Below, piece after piece: positions 6,440-15,824 of a DNA stretch of 27,782 bases (positions are counted from its first letter, which is position 1; every line of letters begins with the position of its first letter). The notes beneath the pieces are model-generated. The model was not told the origin of the DNA, did no database searches, and saw nothing but the letters and a program-made list of their open reading frames with translations. The stretch spans positions 1 through 27,782 of the forward strand of contig CAKONT010000002.1 of assembly GCA_934097255.1 (NCBI GenBank). Direction: 5' to 3'. The stretch comes from an uncultured Bacilli bacterium. GTDB lineage: Bacteria; Bacillota_I; Bacilli_A; RF39; UBA660. Both the position numbers and the translations under genes were made by a program.

Positions 6440-8929
6440 CTACTTTCCACAACAATTTTTATATTTTTTTCCCGAGTTGCAGGGGCAAGGATCATTTCTT
6501 CCTACTTTATTGTTTCTTTTAGTAGTTATTTTAGCAGTATCATCACTTCTATTAGTTCCAATTGGCTTCACAACTTCTTTTCTTTCAATATTTTGTCTTA
6601 CTTCTGCTTTAAGTAAATATAATGTTATATTTTTATCAATATTTTGAAGCATTTTATTAAATAGTTCATATCCTTCTTCTGTATAAGCACGAAGTGGATT
6701 ATCTTGAGCATATTGTCGTAATGAAACGCCTTCTCTTAAATGAGACATAGTATTAATTTGTTCCATCCAATACTTATCAATAACATTTAAGCTTATTACC
6801 TTTTCGAATTCATTTACTATTTCCTTTGGAAGCTCAGAAATTTTGTCTTCGTAATATTTTGTTACTTTTGAATAAATTATTTCTATTACGTCATCTACTT
6901 TTTTATTTTCTAATTCTTCTGTTGTAATTTTTTCTTTTACTAAGTTTTCATTTACATATTCTAATATCTCATTTAAATCATTTTCACTTAACTTATCACT
7001 ATCTATTAAATGACTTTCAACTATATCTACAACATGATTGTACATACACTTTAATACTTCATCGTGAATATTGTCACTATCTAATATCACATTTCTTCTT
7101 TCATATATATTTTCTCTTTGAGTGTTCATAACATCGTCATATTGTAAAACAGATTTACGCATATCATAGTTATTTCCTTCAACACGTTTTTGAGCTGAGG
7201 CAACTGACTTGGTAAAAATTTTACTTCTTATTGCCATTTCATCTTCCATACCAGTCGATTTTAATAAGGTTTGAATTCTATCCGAACCAAATCTACGCAT
7301 TAATTCATCGTCCATAGAAATATAAAATTGTGTAAATCCTGGATCTCCTTGTCTTCCACTTCTTCCACGAAGTTGATTATCAATTCTTCTTGATTCGTGA
7401 CGTTCTGTTCCAATCACACATAATCCACCCAATTCTTTAACGCCTTCACCAAGTTTTATATCTGTTCCACGTCCAGCCATATTTGTTGCAATCGTAACTG
7501 CATTTTTTTCGCCAGCTTTAGCAATTATTTCAGCTTCTCTTTCATGATTTTTAGCATTTAATATTTCATGGGGAATATGTTTTTTATCAAGTAATGCTCC
7601 AATTTCTTCACTCGTTTCAATTGCTATTGTTCCAACTAAAACTGGTTGTCCTTTTTTATGTCTTCTTTCTATTTCTTCGACGATAGCCTTTTGTTTAGAA
7701 TTTTTGTTTGCGTAAATAATGTCTGCCATGTCTTCTCTTATTACTTCCTTATTTGTTGGGATTTGAATGACATACATGTTATAAATATTTCTAAATTCTT
7801 CTTCTTCTGTTTTTGCCGTACCAGTCATTCCTGACAACTTTTTGTACATACGGAACAAATTTTGGAATGTAATAGTAGCAAGAGTTTTAGTTTCTTGTTG
7901 AATTTCTACTCCCTCTTTAGCTTCAATTGCTTGATGAAGTCCTTCTGAAAATGCTCTTCCGTGCATAAGTCTTCCTGTAAAAGGATCAACAATAACAATT
8001 TTCCCATCTTGAACAACATAATCAACATCATTTTTCATTGCATAATTAGCATGCAAAGCTTGATTTATAAAATGAACTAACGATGTATTATCAACAGCAT
8101 ATAAATTATTTAAATGATAATACTCTTCAGCACGTTTCACACCTTCTTCTGTTAAGTTAACTCTTTTTGTTTTTTCATCATATATATATGTTTCATTTTC
8201 TTTTAGTCCCTTAACAAATCTATCTGCTGCAATATATAAATTTTTACTTTCCAAACTTCCACCGGAAATAATAAGAGGTGTTCTTGCTTCATCGATTAAA
8301 ACTGAGTCAACTTCATCGACAATCGCATAATTAAGTGGTCTTTGAACTCTATCTTCTTTTCTAATAGCCATATTGTCTCTTAGATAATCAAAACCTATTT
8401 CATTGTTTGTTGAATATAAAATGTCGCACTCGTATTGTTTTTTCTTTTCCCCAGGTGTCAACTCTCTTAAATTAAGTCCAACAGTAAGTCCTAGAAATTC
8501 ATGTATCTGGCCCATCCATTTACTATCACGAGAAGATAAATATTCATTGACAGTAATAATGTGAACTCCTTTTTGTGGCAAAGCATTTAAATAAGCCGGA
8601 AGAACACTGGTTAATGTTTTTCCTTCTCCAGTTTTCATTTCAGCAATATTTCCAAAATGAAGTGCAAGTCCTCCAAGAAGTTGAACATAATAAGGTTTTT
8701 CTCCTATAACTCTAAAACATGCTTCTCTTGCTGTTGCAAACGCTTCAACTACCAAATTATCTAACTCTTCTCCATTTTTTAGTCTTTCCCTAAATTCAAC
8801 TGTTTTATGTTTTAACTCTTCATCTGTTAGTTTACTATATTCATCGTCTAAACTATCTATTTCATCTGCTAATTTTCTAAATTTTTTTAATTCTTTATAT
8901 TCATGATCAAATATTTTCAATAAACTCAT
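6440..8929 (-). CDS. secA: Preprotein translocase ATPase SecA
   Basis: Motor ATPase that drives unfolded preproteins through SecYEG. At 829 residues it is full length. Seen: Walker A MKTGEGKTLT (98-107), DEAD-type box VDEVD (204-208), GMTGTAKTEEEEF, MAGRGTDI, and QLRGRSGRQGDPG in the second helicase domain. A complete C-terminal zinc motif contacts SecB or the ribosome, with cysteines 815, 817, 826 and 827 (C-x-C-x8-C-C). GGGAGGG lies six bases upstream of the ATG. It forms a single-gene unit with its own promoter and terminator. In many Firmicutes secA directly precedes prfB and ftsEX; here two other genes and a RhuM remnant lie between. Confidence 0.98.
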   Translation of the reverse strand: MSLLKIFDHEYKELKKFRKLADEIDSLDDEYSKLTDEELKHKTVEFRERLKNGEELDNLVVEAFATAREACFRVIGEKPYYVQLLGGLALHFGNIAEMKTGEGKTLTSVLPAYLNALPQKGVHIITVNEYLSSRDSKWMGQIHEFLGLTVGLNLRELTPGEKKKQYECDILYSTNNEIGFDYLRDNMAIRKEDRVQRPLNYAIVDEVDSVLIDEARTPLIISGGSLESKNLYIAADRFVKGLKENETYIYDEKTKRVNLTEEGVKRAEEYYHLNNLYAVDNTSLVHFINQALHANYAMKNDVDYVVQDGKIVIVDPFTGRLMHGRAFSEGLHQAIEAKEGVEIQQETKTLATITFQNLFRMYKKLSGMTGTAKTEEEEFRNIYNMYVIQIPTNKEVIREDMADIIYANKNSKQKAIVEEIERRHKKGQPVLVGTIAIETSEEIGALLDKKHIPHEILNAKNHEREAEIIAKAGEKNAVTIATNMAGRGTDIKLGEGVKELGGLCVIGTERHESRRIDNQLRGRSGRQGDPGFTQFYISMDDELMRRFGSDRIQTLLKSTGMEDEMAIRSKIFTKSVASAQKRVEGNNYDMRKSVLQYDDVMNTQRENIYERRNVILDSDNIHDEVLKCMYNHVVDIVESHLIDSDKLSENDLNEILEYVNENLVKEKITTEELENKKVDDVIEIIYSKVTKYYEDKISELPKEIVNEFEKVISLNVIDKYWMEQINTMSHLREGVSLRQYAQDNPLRAYTEEGYELFNKMLQNIDKNITLYLLKAEVRQNIERKEVVKPIGTNRSDDTAKITTKRNNKVGRNDPCPCNSGKKYKNCCGK

Positions 8930-8956
8930 ATAACCCTCCCATAATGTTATATATAC

Positions 8957-8965
8957 ATTTTAACA
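8957..8965 (-). promoter_or_regulatory. Candidate secA promoter (extended -10)
   Basis: The minus strand reads TGTTAAAAT: an extended -10 with TAAAAT at 8957-8962. The -35 is poor (TACTTT). It lies between the ychF terminator and the secA GGGAGGG. The rest of the 155-base gap is AT-rich and includes a second TATAAT near 9015 that I cannot assign. Confidence 0.5.
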
Positions 8966-8974
8966 TACTTAACC

Positions 8975-9001
8975 TAAAAAAAGTACAAAAATGTACTTTT
9001 T
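8975..9001 (-). terminator. Terminator of the parA-to-ychF operon
   Basis: Perfect 10-bp arms (AAAAAGTACA / TGTACTTTTT) with a 4-base loop and seven T on the minus strand. It lies 84 bases downstream of ychF and before the secA promoter. The flanks also allow termination from the plus strand. Confidence 0.8.
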
Positions 9002-9084
9002 ATCTAATTTAATTCTATTATAATTTAAGCAATAGAAAAAATAGTTTTTTCTTAATTTTTACTTTTTATTATAAAATTTAAAAA

Positions 9085-10182
9085 CTAAAGATTAAATCTA
9101 AAATGGCAAATATCTCCATCTTGCATTAAATAGTCTTTTCCTTCTATTCTAAATTTACCATTTTCCTTTACTTTTTGCTCTGAACCAGCATCTATTAAAT
9201 CATTATAACTTATTACTTCAGCTTTAATAAAACCTTTTTCGAAATCACTATGAATAATACCAGCACATTCCTTAGCATTCATACCAGTTTTAAAAGTCCA
9301 TGCTTTAACTTCTTTATCACCACAAGTAAAATATGTTTCAAGTCCTAAAATACTATATGCTGCATTAATTACATTATCCAAACCACTTTTTTCAATTCCA
9401 AGTTCTTTTAACATTTCTTCTTTTTCGCTATCTTCTAGTTCACTAAGCTCAGATTCTATTTTTGCAGATATAACTATCACTTTGTCATTAGAAATACTAG
9501 CATATTCTCTCAATTTTTTTACATAATCGTTTTCTGTTCCTATTTCTTCTTCTTTTATATTAGCTAAAAAAATATGTGGTTTCAAAGTTAAAAAGTTATA
9601 CGCCTTAATACTAAATAACTCTTCTTTTGTATAATCAACAAGTCTTAATGGAACATCTTTTTCTAGACTTTCTTTTGATTTTATTAAAGTATTTAATTCA
9701 AGAAGAGCATCTTTATCTTTAGTTGTTTCTGCTTTTTTCTTAATTTTATCAATTCTATTATTTATTATTTCTAAATCTGCTAAAGAAAGTTCAAGATTAA
9801 TAATTGACACATCTCTTACTGGATCTGTTTTTCCTTCAACGTGCGTAATATTACCATCATCAAAGCATCTAACAACTTCAATAATTGCATCAACTTCTCT
9901 TATATGAGAAAGAAACTTATTACCTAATCCTTCTCCTAAAGATGCTCCCTTTACAATTCCTGCTATATCAACAAATTCAAATGTTGCAGGTTTTAATTCA
10001 AGTGGCATATAAATCTTTTCTAAGTTTGCCATTCTATAATCTGGTACTGTAACAATACCAACATTTGGTTCAATTGTTGCAAATGGGTAATTTGCAATCA
10101 ATATTTGTTTTTTTGTAATCGCATTAAATAAAGTTGATTTACCAACATTTGGTAAACCAACTATTCCAGCTTTTAAACTCAT
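9085..10182 (-). CDS. ychF: Redox-regulated ATPase YchF (Obg family)
   Basis: A 365-residue Obg-like P-loop protein that binds ribosomes and hydrolyses ATP rather than GTP. G1 motif GLPNVGKS lies at 9-16. NIKE replaces the GTP-specific NKxD, the hallmark of YchF adenine preference. A coiled-coil insert and a C-terminal TGS-type domain ([20 protein letters not shown], ending [10 protein letters not shown]) follow. I place the start at ATG 10182 ([16 protein letters not shown]) because AGGAGG at 10192-10197 is correctly spaced for it. A longer reading from 10215 adds 11 residues without family support. That Shine-Dalgarno overlaps the abgT stop, so ychF is last in its operon. Confidence 0.97.
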   Translation of the reverse strand: MSLKAGIVGLPNVGKSTLFNAITKKQILIANYPFATIEPNVGIVTVPDYRMANLEKIYMPLELKPATFEFVDIAGIVKGASLGEGLGNKFLSHIREVDAIIEVVRCFDDGNITHVEGKTDPVRDVSIINLELSLADLEIINNRIDKIKKKAETTKDKDALLELNTLIKSKESLEKDVPLRLVDYTKEELFSIKAYNFLTLKPHIFLANIKEEEIGTENDYVKKLREYASISNDKVIVISAKIESELSELEDSEKEEMLKELGIEKSGLDNVINAAYSILGLETYFTCGDKEVKAWTFKTGMNAKECAGIIHSDFEKGFIKAEVISYNDLIDAGSEQKVKENGKFRIEGKDYLMQDGDICHFRFNL

Positions 10183-10195
10183 TATCTTTAACCTC

Positions 10196-11791
10196 CTATA
10201 ATGTAGGGTATACACCTGGTCCTAAAGGAAGCCCAATTATATACCATGTAATAATAATAAAAATCCATGTAAGTGAAAGACCAATAAAATACGGCATAAC
10301 GATATCCAAACTCTTCGATACAGTGATTGGTTTTTCTTTATCTTTATTATAAATATTCAAATATCCTAAATATACTACAAAATAAGCAAGAAGTGGTGTT
10401 ATACCATTAGACATTGATTCTCCTGCTCTAAATATAAATTGTGCAAATTGTGGTGATATATTTAATTGCATCATAGTAGGGACAAGAGTTGGAGAAATAA
10501 TAACCCATTTTGATACAGAAGTTGTTACAAAAATATTAGAAATTGATATAACTATCATTGAAATAATTATTAAAACTGCTCCTGATAATGGAAGACTTTT
10601 TAAAATATTTGTAAGTAAAACAACAAACACTGTACCAATATTTGACTCTTTAAAAATAGCGATAAATTGTGTTGAAAAAAAGATCATAATAATAATTAAA
10701 CCGATAGATGAAAAGTTATCTGATAATTTGTTTATTAAATCTTTATCACTCTTAATTGATTTAGAACCAATTCCATAAAATATTCCAGTTAACGAAAATA
10801 ATATACACATCATATATGTAAATCCATCCTGGAAATAAGAATTAACTCCAAATAATTGATCAACGTATGCTATTTCATCTAAATCAAGTAAAACTCCTGA
10901 TAATGGAAGTCCAGGAATAATCATGTATACAAAAATAGATATAATAATAATAGCTGCTATTGTAGCATATTTTAATCCTCGTTTTTCTAATTGTTCTTCT
11001 TTTATCTTTTTTTGTTCTTCATATTGTAAATCTAAATATTCTATTTCTTTTGTTTGACCTAAATCATCTCTTGTTTTCAAAACATATCTACCTAGTTTTT
11101 TTACAACAAATTTTTCAGTAATAAAGGTTGCTACAATTGCAATTATAAAACAAGATGCGATCATAATATAAAGATTAGATGTCATTCTAACATAAAAAGT
11201 ATCATCAATTAATTGTGCTGCCCTTATCGTATAAGGAATTAAGTCAATATCTATTGTTCCAACAAAAAAGCTAATACTATATCCAAACGCTACACCAGCA
11301 AATGAAGAAACAATTCCCGCAAGAGGATTTCGACCATTAAACAAAAATAATAAAGCTCCCAAAGGAATTAAAATTGCATATCCAACTTCGTTAACAATAC
11401 TAGAAAAAATTGAAATCAAAATTAAGAAAAAAGTTAAAATCTTTGGATCAATTTTAATTAATCTTTTCTTCATAAATGCTTGAATAAATCCAGTTACATC
11501 TGCAATGCCAACTCCAATTAACGTAATAATTAATGTACTTAAAGTTGTTGATTTAACAAAGTTTAAAGAAGCATTACTAATGATAAACTTTATTCCATCA
11601 TAATTTAGCATATTATTAACTGTTACAATTGTTTTTTCAAGTTCATTACTTGTAACATTGATGCTACTATATGTTGCAGAAACTTTAAATATAGACAAAA
11701 TAAAACTCAAAAACACAACACCAAATGTAAGTAAAATATAAGTAGTTACTGGATGTAACGATATTTTCTTTAATCTTTTCTTTTTTTCCAT
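10196..11791 (-). CDS. AbgT-family transporter
   Basis: A 531-residue integral membrane protein with about 11-12 hydrophobic segments, resembling AbgT-type p-aminobenzoyl-glutamate transporters. Supporting motifs are TLIGVGIADVTGFIQAFMKK after an extracytoplasmic loop, SSFAGVAFGYS, and TSVSKWVIISPTLVPTM with FRAGESMSNGITPLLAYF near the end. Family members are reported to import p-aminobenzoyl-glutamate, a folate catabolite, and some to export sulfonamides; which applies here cannot be told. A highly charged cytoplasmic segment at about 245-272 (EEQKKIKEEQLEKRG) splits the protein. It follows DUF951 by three bases, with AGAGGAG before the ATG. Its place inside the parAB-ychF cluster is unusual. 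Confidence 0.88.
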   Translation of the reverse strand: MEKKKRLKKISLHPVTTYILLTFGVVFLSFILSIFKVSATYSSINVTSNELEKTIVTVNNMLNYDGIKFIISNASLNFVKSTTLSTLIITLIGVGIADVTGFIQAFMKKRLIKIDPKILTFFLILISIFSSIVNEVGYAILIPLGALLFLFNGRNPLAGIVSSFAGVAFGYSISFFVGTIDIDLIPYTIRAAQLIDDTFYVRMTSNLYIMIASCFIIAIVATFITEKFVVKKLGRYVLKTRDDLGQTKEIEYLDLQYEEQKKIKEEQLEKRGLKYATIAAIIIISIFVYMIIPGLPLSGVLLDLDEIAYVDQLFGVNSYFQDGFTYMMCILFSLTGIFYGIGSKSIKSDKDLINKLSDNFSSIGLIIIMIFFSTQFIAIFKESNIGTVFVVLLTNILKSLPLSGAVLIIISMIVISISNIFVTTSVSKWVIISPTLVPTMMQLNISPQFAQFIFRAGESMSNGITPLLAYFVVYLGYLNIYNKDKEKPITVSKSLDIVMPYFIGLSLTWIFIIITWYIIGLPLGPGVYPTL

Positions 11792-11794
11792 AAT

Positions 11795-11983
11795 CTACTC
11801 CTCTAAAACTTTCTTTATTTTTTTATTAAAGTCAACTCGAGATAACATAATAACTCTTCCACAATTAATACACCTTATTTTTATATCAGCGCCTAATCTT
11901 ATTATTTCAAACAAATTTGTTCCACAAGGATGACCTTTTTTCATAATTACTTTGCTTTTTAAGTCATACTTTTTATTTTCCAT
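11795..11983 (-). CDS. DUF951 family protein (YyzM-like)
   Basis: A 62-residue protein with the DUF951 signature: KKGHPCG (16-21), IIRLGADIKIRC, and CxxC (Cys38, Cys41) followed by GRVIMLSR. The three cysteines and one histidine suggest a small metal-binding fold, but no function is established. YyzM lies in the same parB-ychF neighbourhood of B. subtilis, so the synteny supports the call. Its ATG overlaps the end of the upstream mscS-type gene by 11 bases. Confidence 0.92.
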   Translation of the reverse strand: MENKKYDLKSKVIMKKGHPCGTNLFEIIRLGADIKIRCINCGRVIMLSRVDFNKKIKKVLEE

Positions 11984-12752
11984 TTAAAACCTCTATTTTA
12001 TCGTATGGAATTGAAATATTGTTTTTATCAAACTCATCTTTTACAATTTCACGCATTTTTCTTTTTGTATTAGCAATCATTCCACTTGGAATTTCCACCA
12101 ACAAGCTATATATTATAGCAGAAGATGCAAATTCGTCAATTCCTAGTACTTTACAAGGTCCTTTTACTTCTATTTCTTTTTCGATTCTCTTACATACTTT
12201 GTTTAAAATATTATTTATCTCTTTATTTGATAATTCATAAGATAAAGGAACTTTTATAGACGCAAAATTATTATAAAAAGAGTAATTTATAACTTCCAAA
12301 ATATCTCTATTTGCTATTATCTTTAGTTTTCCTTCATAATTTTTGATTTTTGTACTTTTTAAATCAATCGATACCACTTCACCAGTAAAACCATTTACCT
12401 CAATAAGATCACCAACATTAAATTGATCTTCAGTAATTATAAATATTCCTGATAAAATATCTTTCATAACGTCTTGAAGAGCTAAACCAACTATAATTCC
12501 AGCAATACCAATTCCTGTTAAAAATGAAGTAACATCGACACCGATTAAAGAAAGAGAAGAAACTAATACTAAAGCTATAATTATATACTTAATAATACCA
12601 AGAATTAATTCTCTAATTGTTTTTTGTCTTTTTGTATGTAACTTCTTTTTATTAATTACTTTTTTTATAAGTGTATATAATATATATCCAATAATAAAGT
12701 AAATAATAAGCAAATAAAGTTTTTTCTTAATAAAAATATCTAACACATTCAT
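11973..12752 (-). CDS. Small-conductance mechanosensitive channel (MscS family)
   Basis: A 259-residue membrane channel that likely releases solutes on hypo-osmotic shock. Two N-terminal hydrophobic segments are followed by the pore-lining region SFLTGIGIAGIIVGLALQDV, then the beta-domain signature GIFIITEDQFNVGDLIEVNG and the family-typical TKIKNYEGKLKIIANRDI, and a mixed alpha/beta C-terminus. It starts five bases after parB with no strong Shine-Dalgarno (AATAGTAGCT before ATG), so translation may depend on coupling to parB. It overlaps DUF951 by 11 bases. Confidence 0.93.
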   Translation of the reverse strand: MNVLDIFIKKKLYLLIIYFIIGYILYTLIKKVINKKKLHTKRQKTIRELILGIIKYIIIALVLVSSLSLIGVDVTSFLTGIGIAGIIVGLALQDVMKDILSGIFIITEDQFNVGDLIEVNGFTGEVVSIDLKSTKIKNYEGKLKIIANRDILEVINYSFYNNFASIKVPLSYELSNKEINNILNKVCKRIEKEIEVKGPCKVLGIDEFASSAIIYSLLVEIPSGMIANTKRKMREIVKDEFDKNNISIPYDKIEVLNGK

Positions 12753-12757
12753 AGCTA

Positions 12758-13639
12758 CTATTTATAGAAATTAACTATTTCCAATATCCTATTTAAATCT
12801 TGTTCATTAGTATAATTTATAACTACTTTATTATTTAAAACTCTAACCTTTGTTCCTAAATAATCTGATAACTCTTCTTCTAATTTGTTATACTCCCTAG
12901 ATTTTCTAACTGGAGTTGTTTTGTTTTTTCTTGGATATTCATCAGTCGATGTTATACTTTCTAATTCTCTTACGCTTAATTTTTCATTAACAATTCGATC
13001 TGCTAAGACATTAATTTTATCATTATCATCTATTTTCGATAAAACTCTAGCATGTCCCATTGATATTTGATTTGACTGTAACATACTTTTTGCTTTTGCA
13101 GGAAGTGTAAGAAGACCTATCATGTTGGTAACATGACTTCTACTTTTATTTAATCTTTTTGCAACTTCCTCTTGCGTCAAATGCAACTTTAACATCATAT
13201 TTTTATATGCTTCAGCCTCTTCAATAGCATTTAAATCTTCTCTTTGTAAGTTTTCTAAGATTGCTATTTCCATCATTTGTTCATCAGTAAAATTTCTTAT
13301 GATACATGGTATTGTTTCTTTTCCTGCAATAATAGATGCACGATATCTTCGTTCACCTGCTACTATTTCGTAACCTTTAATACTTTTTTTGACAATGATT
13401 GGTTGAATTACACCATGCTCTTTTATTGACAATGCAAGCTCTCTTAATGCCTCTTCATCAAATACTTTTCTCGGTTGATATGGATTAACTCTTAATTCTT
13501 TTAAAGGAATTTGTCTTACTTCATCAACTTTAGCTGTTTCCATTATCTTTTCTTCGAGTTTACCATACGATACATCTTCAATACTGAATAATTCTTCTAA
13601 CCCTCTACCTAATGCTCTTCTTTTACTATTCTCTTCCAT
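12758..13639 (-). CDS. parB: Chromosome-partitioning protein ParB (Spo0J)
   Basis: A CTP-dependent DNA clamp that loads at parS and recruits SMC. At 293 residues it is normal size. N-terminal RRALGRGLEELF is the conserved ParA-stimulating peptide. The CTP-binding core has GERRYRA (95-101) and ENLQRED (129-135), the helix-turn-helix is TQEEVAKRLNKSRSHVTNMI (155-174), and a C-terminal dimerisation domain follows. The recognition region has Arg (KSR), as in ParB rather than Noc. It overlaps parA by 14 bases. I found no convincing consensus parS (TGTTTCACGTGAAACA) in the window. Confidence 0.97.
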   Translation of the reverse strand: MEENSKRRALGRGLEELFSIEDVSYGKLEEKIMETAKVDEVRQIPLKELRVNPYQPRKVFDEEALRELALSIKEHGVIQPIIVKKSIKGYEIVAGERRYRASIIAGKETIPCIIRNFTDEQMMEIAILENLQREDLNAIEEAEAYKNMMLKLHLTQEEVAKRLNKSRSHVTNMIGLLTLPAKAKSMLQSNQISMGHARVLSKIDDNDKINVLADRIVNEKLSVRELESITSTDEYPRKNKTTPVRKSREYNKLEEELSDYLGTKVRVLNNKVVINYTNEQDLNRILEIVNFYK

Positions 13640-14414
13640 TTTTTTCTGTCACCTCTTTAGCTAAATTCAAATATGCTTCTGAACCACGACTTTTTGGATC
13701 ATAAACAATAATCGGTTTACCATGTGATGGGGCTTCTGTTAGCCTGATAAGTCTTGGTATTATTGTATTATATACCTTATCTTTAAAATACTTTCTTATT
13801 TCTTCAACAACTTCAATACTCATATTAGTACGAACATCAAACATTGTAAGTAAAACACCTTCTATTTCCAAATTTGGATTTAAATTTTCTCTTGTATACA
13901 TGATTGCTTTTAAAAGCTGTGTTATTCCTTCTAACGCAAAAAACTCACACTGAACAGGGATAATAACAGAATCAGATGCAGTTAAAGCATTAGTTGTAAT
14001 AATGCCAAGAGCCGGTGGACAATCAATTATAATATAATCGTAATCATCCTTAATTTTATCAAAATGAATCTTTAATTGTTCAGCTTGTAAATAATCAGAA
14101 TCTGCTCTACTGTTATCTCTTATTTCAATATCAATTCCTGCTAAGTTAATATTAGCTGGTAAAACATATAAATTTTTGTAACGAGTTTTAATAATAGCAT
14201 CATACACATCGCAAGTATTATTTAAAACATTATAAACACTATTTTCAATTTCACCTTTATTTATGCCAATTCCAGTTGTTGCATTACACTGTGGATCTAA
14301 ATCAACAAGCAATGTTTTATTACCCAAAATAGCAAGAGATGCTGATAAATTTATACTTGTTGTTGTTTTACCAACTCCACCTTTTTGATTAATTAATGAT
14401 ATTATTTTTCCCAT
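13626..14414 (-). CDS. parA: Chromosome-partitioning ATPase ParA (Soj)
   Basis: A 262-residue ParA ATPase. It forms nucleoid-bound dimers, works with ParB in origin segregation, and in B. subtilis regulates DnaA. The deviant Walker A KGGVGKTT is at 11-18, switch I LVDLDPQCNAT follows, and YIIIDCPPALG is the Walker B region. RLTEAPSHGKPI is the conserved C-terminal Soj motif. AGGAG lies eight bases upstream of the ATG. It heads the operon parA-parB-mscS-DUF951-abgT-ychF after the noc terminator. Confidence 0.97.
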   Translation of the reverse strand: MGKIISLINQKGGVGKTTTSINLSASLAILGNKTLLVDLDPQCNATTGIGINKGEIENSVYNVLNNTCDVYDAIIKTRYKNLYVLPANINLAGIDIEIRDNSRADSDYLQAEQLKIHFDKIKDDYDYIIIDCPPALGIITTNALTASDSVIIPVQCEFFALEGITQLLKAIMYTRENLNPNLEIEGVLLTMFDVRTNMSIEVVEEIRKYFKDKVYNTIIPRLIRLTEAPSHGKPIIVYDPKSRGSEAYLNLAKEVTEKNGRE

Positions 14415-14453
14415 TTTGTTTACTCCTAAATTATGATTTTTTTGACTACTTCT

Positions 14454-14482
14454 AGTTTATCAAAGTTTCATAATTTTTTAAA
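14454..14482 (-). promoter_or_regulatory. Weak candidate parA promoter
   Basis: The minus strand has TTTAAA (14477-14482), a 17-base spacer and TAAACT (14454-14459), preceded by TGA (extended -10). Both boxes match consensus at four of six positions. It lies in the 103-base noc-parA gap, downstream of the noc terminator. Confidence 0.4.
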
Positions 14483-14503
14483 GAGAAAATAAAACATTTT
14501 AAT

Positions 14504-14529
14504 AAAAAAGCTGAGTTCTAATCAGCTTT
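14504..14529 (-). terminator. noc terminator overlapping the noc stop codon
   Basis: Arms AAAGCTGA / TCAGCTTT with a 7-base loop, then T-rich sequence (TTTATT) on the minus strand. The 5' arm is formed by the last codons of noc (AAA GCT GA) and the TAG stop lies in the loop. Confidence 0.85.
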
Positions 14530-15705
14530 ATCTTTATTTGTTTCTTTATTATTTTTAATTATTTTTATTGTAAACTGATAAAAATCAGCTAAATCAAATT
14601 CTTCACTCTCGATCAAAATTCCAAATTTTTCCGTATTTTGGATAGCCTGTCTAAAATTATTAATCGCAAATCTTAAATCATATATATTTTCATTTGGGAT
14701 CGAATCTTCTTTTTTATCTTCTTCTAATATATTTGTTTCTTCAAACGTTGGAATATTTGGAATAAAAGAAGATTTTTCATTTATATTGACATTATTACTA
14801 TTATTAAAATCAATTTCACCCACATAATTTTCATTACTATCTAAAACTTTTTCTTCAGCAGGAGGGGTTATTAAATCATCCAAAGAAGTATCATCAGGTA
14901 CTCTATACTGATCAAAAATATTTTTGTTAACATTTTCCTCTTCTTTTTTTGAATCAACTTCCATAATTTTATCATCAACTATTTTATTGTAATCATTAAT
15001 TTTATCTAATTGATTATCGTTATTAAAACTTTTCATATCATCAATGCCATTATTTTCCAAAGAAATACTATTTTCTTCATTTTTCATTGCCATATTATTA
15101 GTATTATTCATCATAGCTATTTCATCATCTAATTGTTTAACAGTTAATCTATTTGTTATAACTTTATTTAATAACTCAATTTGTTTATTAGGGTCTGAAA
15201 CATTTAATAAACTTCTTGCGTGCCTTTCAGATATTTTTTCTTCTAACAAAGCTTGTTGAACTTCATCTGTTAAATTTAATAATCTAAGCTTATTGGCAAC
15301 TGCTGATTGACTTTTTCCAAGATTATTTGCAAGTTCTTCTTGCGTCAAATTTTCAAGCTTGATTATTGTCTGATATGTTTTTGCCTCTTCAATAGGAGTC
15401 AAATTTTTTCTTTGTAAGTTCTCAAGTAACGCTATTTTAGCAGATTCACGATCGTCAATATTTCTAATTAACGCAGGAATTGTTTCTTTACCTGCTAGTT
15501 TTGATGCTCTAAATCTTCGTTCACCTGCTACTATTTCATATTTATCGCCAATTTTTCTTACAATAATCGGTTGAATCACTCCATGTTCTTTGATAGAGGA
15601 CGCTAATTCTTCTAACTCGGAATTATCAAATTTTTCTCTGGGTTGAAATCTGTTAGGTAATATATCATCTAAAGATAATTCGAATATTTCCTTTTCTAAA
15701 TTCAT
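14518..15705 (-). CDS. noc: Nucleoid occlusion protein Noc (ParB paralogue) with long acidic linker
   Basis: A ParB-family CTP clamp that marks the nucleoid to restrain Z-ring assembly. Seen: PNRFQPREKF, GERRFRA (61-67), ENLQRKN (95-101), and a helix-turn-helix with GKSQSAVANKLRLLN. In that helix Gln133 and Lys139 match the Noc-type specificity residues. The C-terminal dimerisation segment (341-383, RFAINNFRQAI ... DFYQFTIKII) also matches Noc. At 395 residues it is over 100 longer than B. subtilis Noc because of an Asn/Asp/Glu-rich linker (about 200-340). The start is fixed by in-frame stops just upstream, so the N-terminal amphipathic membrane-targeting peptide of B. subtilis Noc is absent. 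Confidence 0.9.
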   Translation of the reverse strand: MNLEKEIFELSLDDILPNRFQPREKFDNSELEELASSIKEHGVIQPIIVRKIGDKYEIVAGERRFRASKLAGKETIPALIRNIDDRESAKIALLENLQRKNLTPIEEAKTYQTIIKLENLTQEELANNLGKSQSAVANKLRLLNLTDEVQQALLEEKISERHARSLLNVSDPNKQIELLNKVITNRLTVKQLDDEIAMMNNTNNMAMKNEENSISLENNGIDDMKSFNNDNQLDKINDYNKIVDDKIMEVDSKKEEENVNKNIFDQYRVPDDTSLDDLITPPAEEKVLDSNENYVGEIDFNNSNNVNINEKSSFIPNIPTFEETNILEEDKKEDSIPNENIYDLRFAINNFRQAIQNTEKFGILIESEEFDLADFYQFTIKIIKNNKETNKDKAD

Positions 15706-15733
15706 AAAAATCCCTCACTATTCTTTTTATTCT

Positions 15734-15778
15734 AGTATACCATAGTAAAATTATAACTCAATAAAGGATTTTTATCAA
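15734..15778 (-). promoter_or_regulatory. Two overlapping noc promoters
   Basis: Upstream: TTGATA (15773-15778), a 17-base spacer, TATAAT (15750-15755). Downstream: TTGAGT (15756-15761), a 16-base spacer, TATACT (15734-15739), with TGG before the -10. Both face noc on the minus strand. The upstream one is close to ideal. Confidence 0.75.
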
Positions 15779-15789
15779 CTTTTTTTTAC

Positions 15790-15824
15790 AAAAAAAGAAC
15801 AAGACTATTTTAGTTTCTTGTCCT
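15790..15824 (-). terminator. rnr terminator overlapping the stop codon
   Basis: On the minus strand AGGACAAG pairs with CTTGTTCT (one G-U pair), and an inner ACTA pairs with TAGT across a 2-base bulge, followed by seven T. The 5' arm is made of the last codons and the TAA of rnr. Confidence 0.85.
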
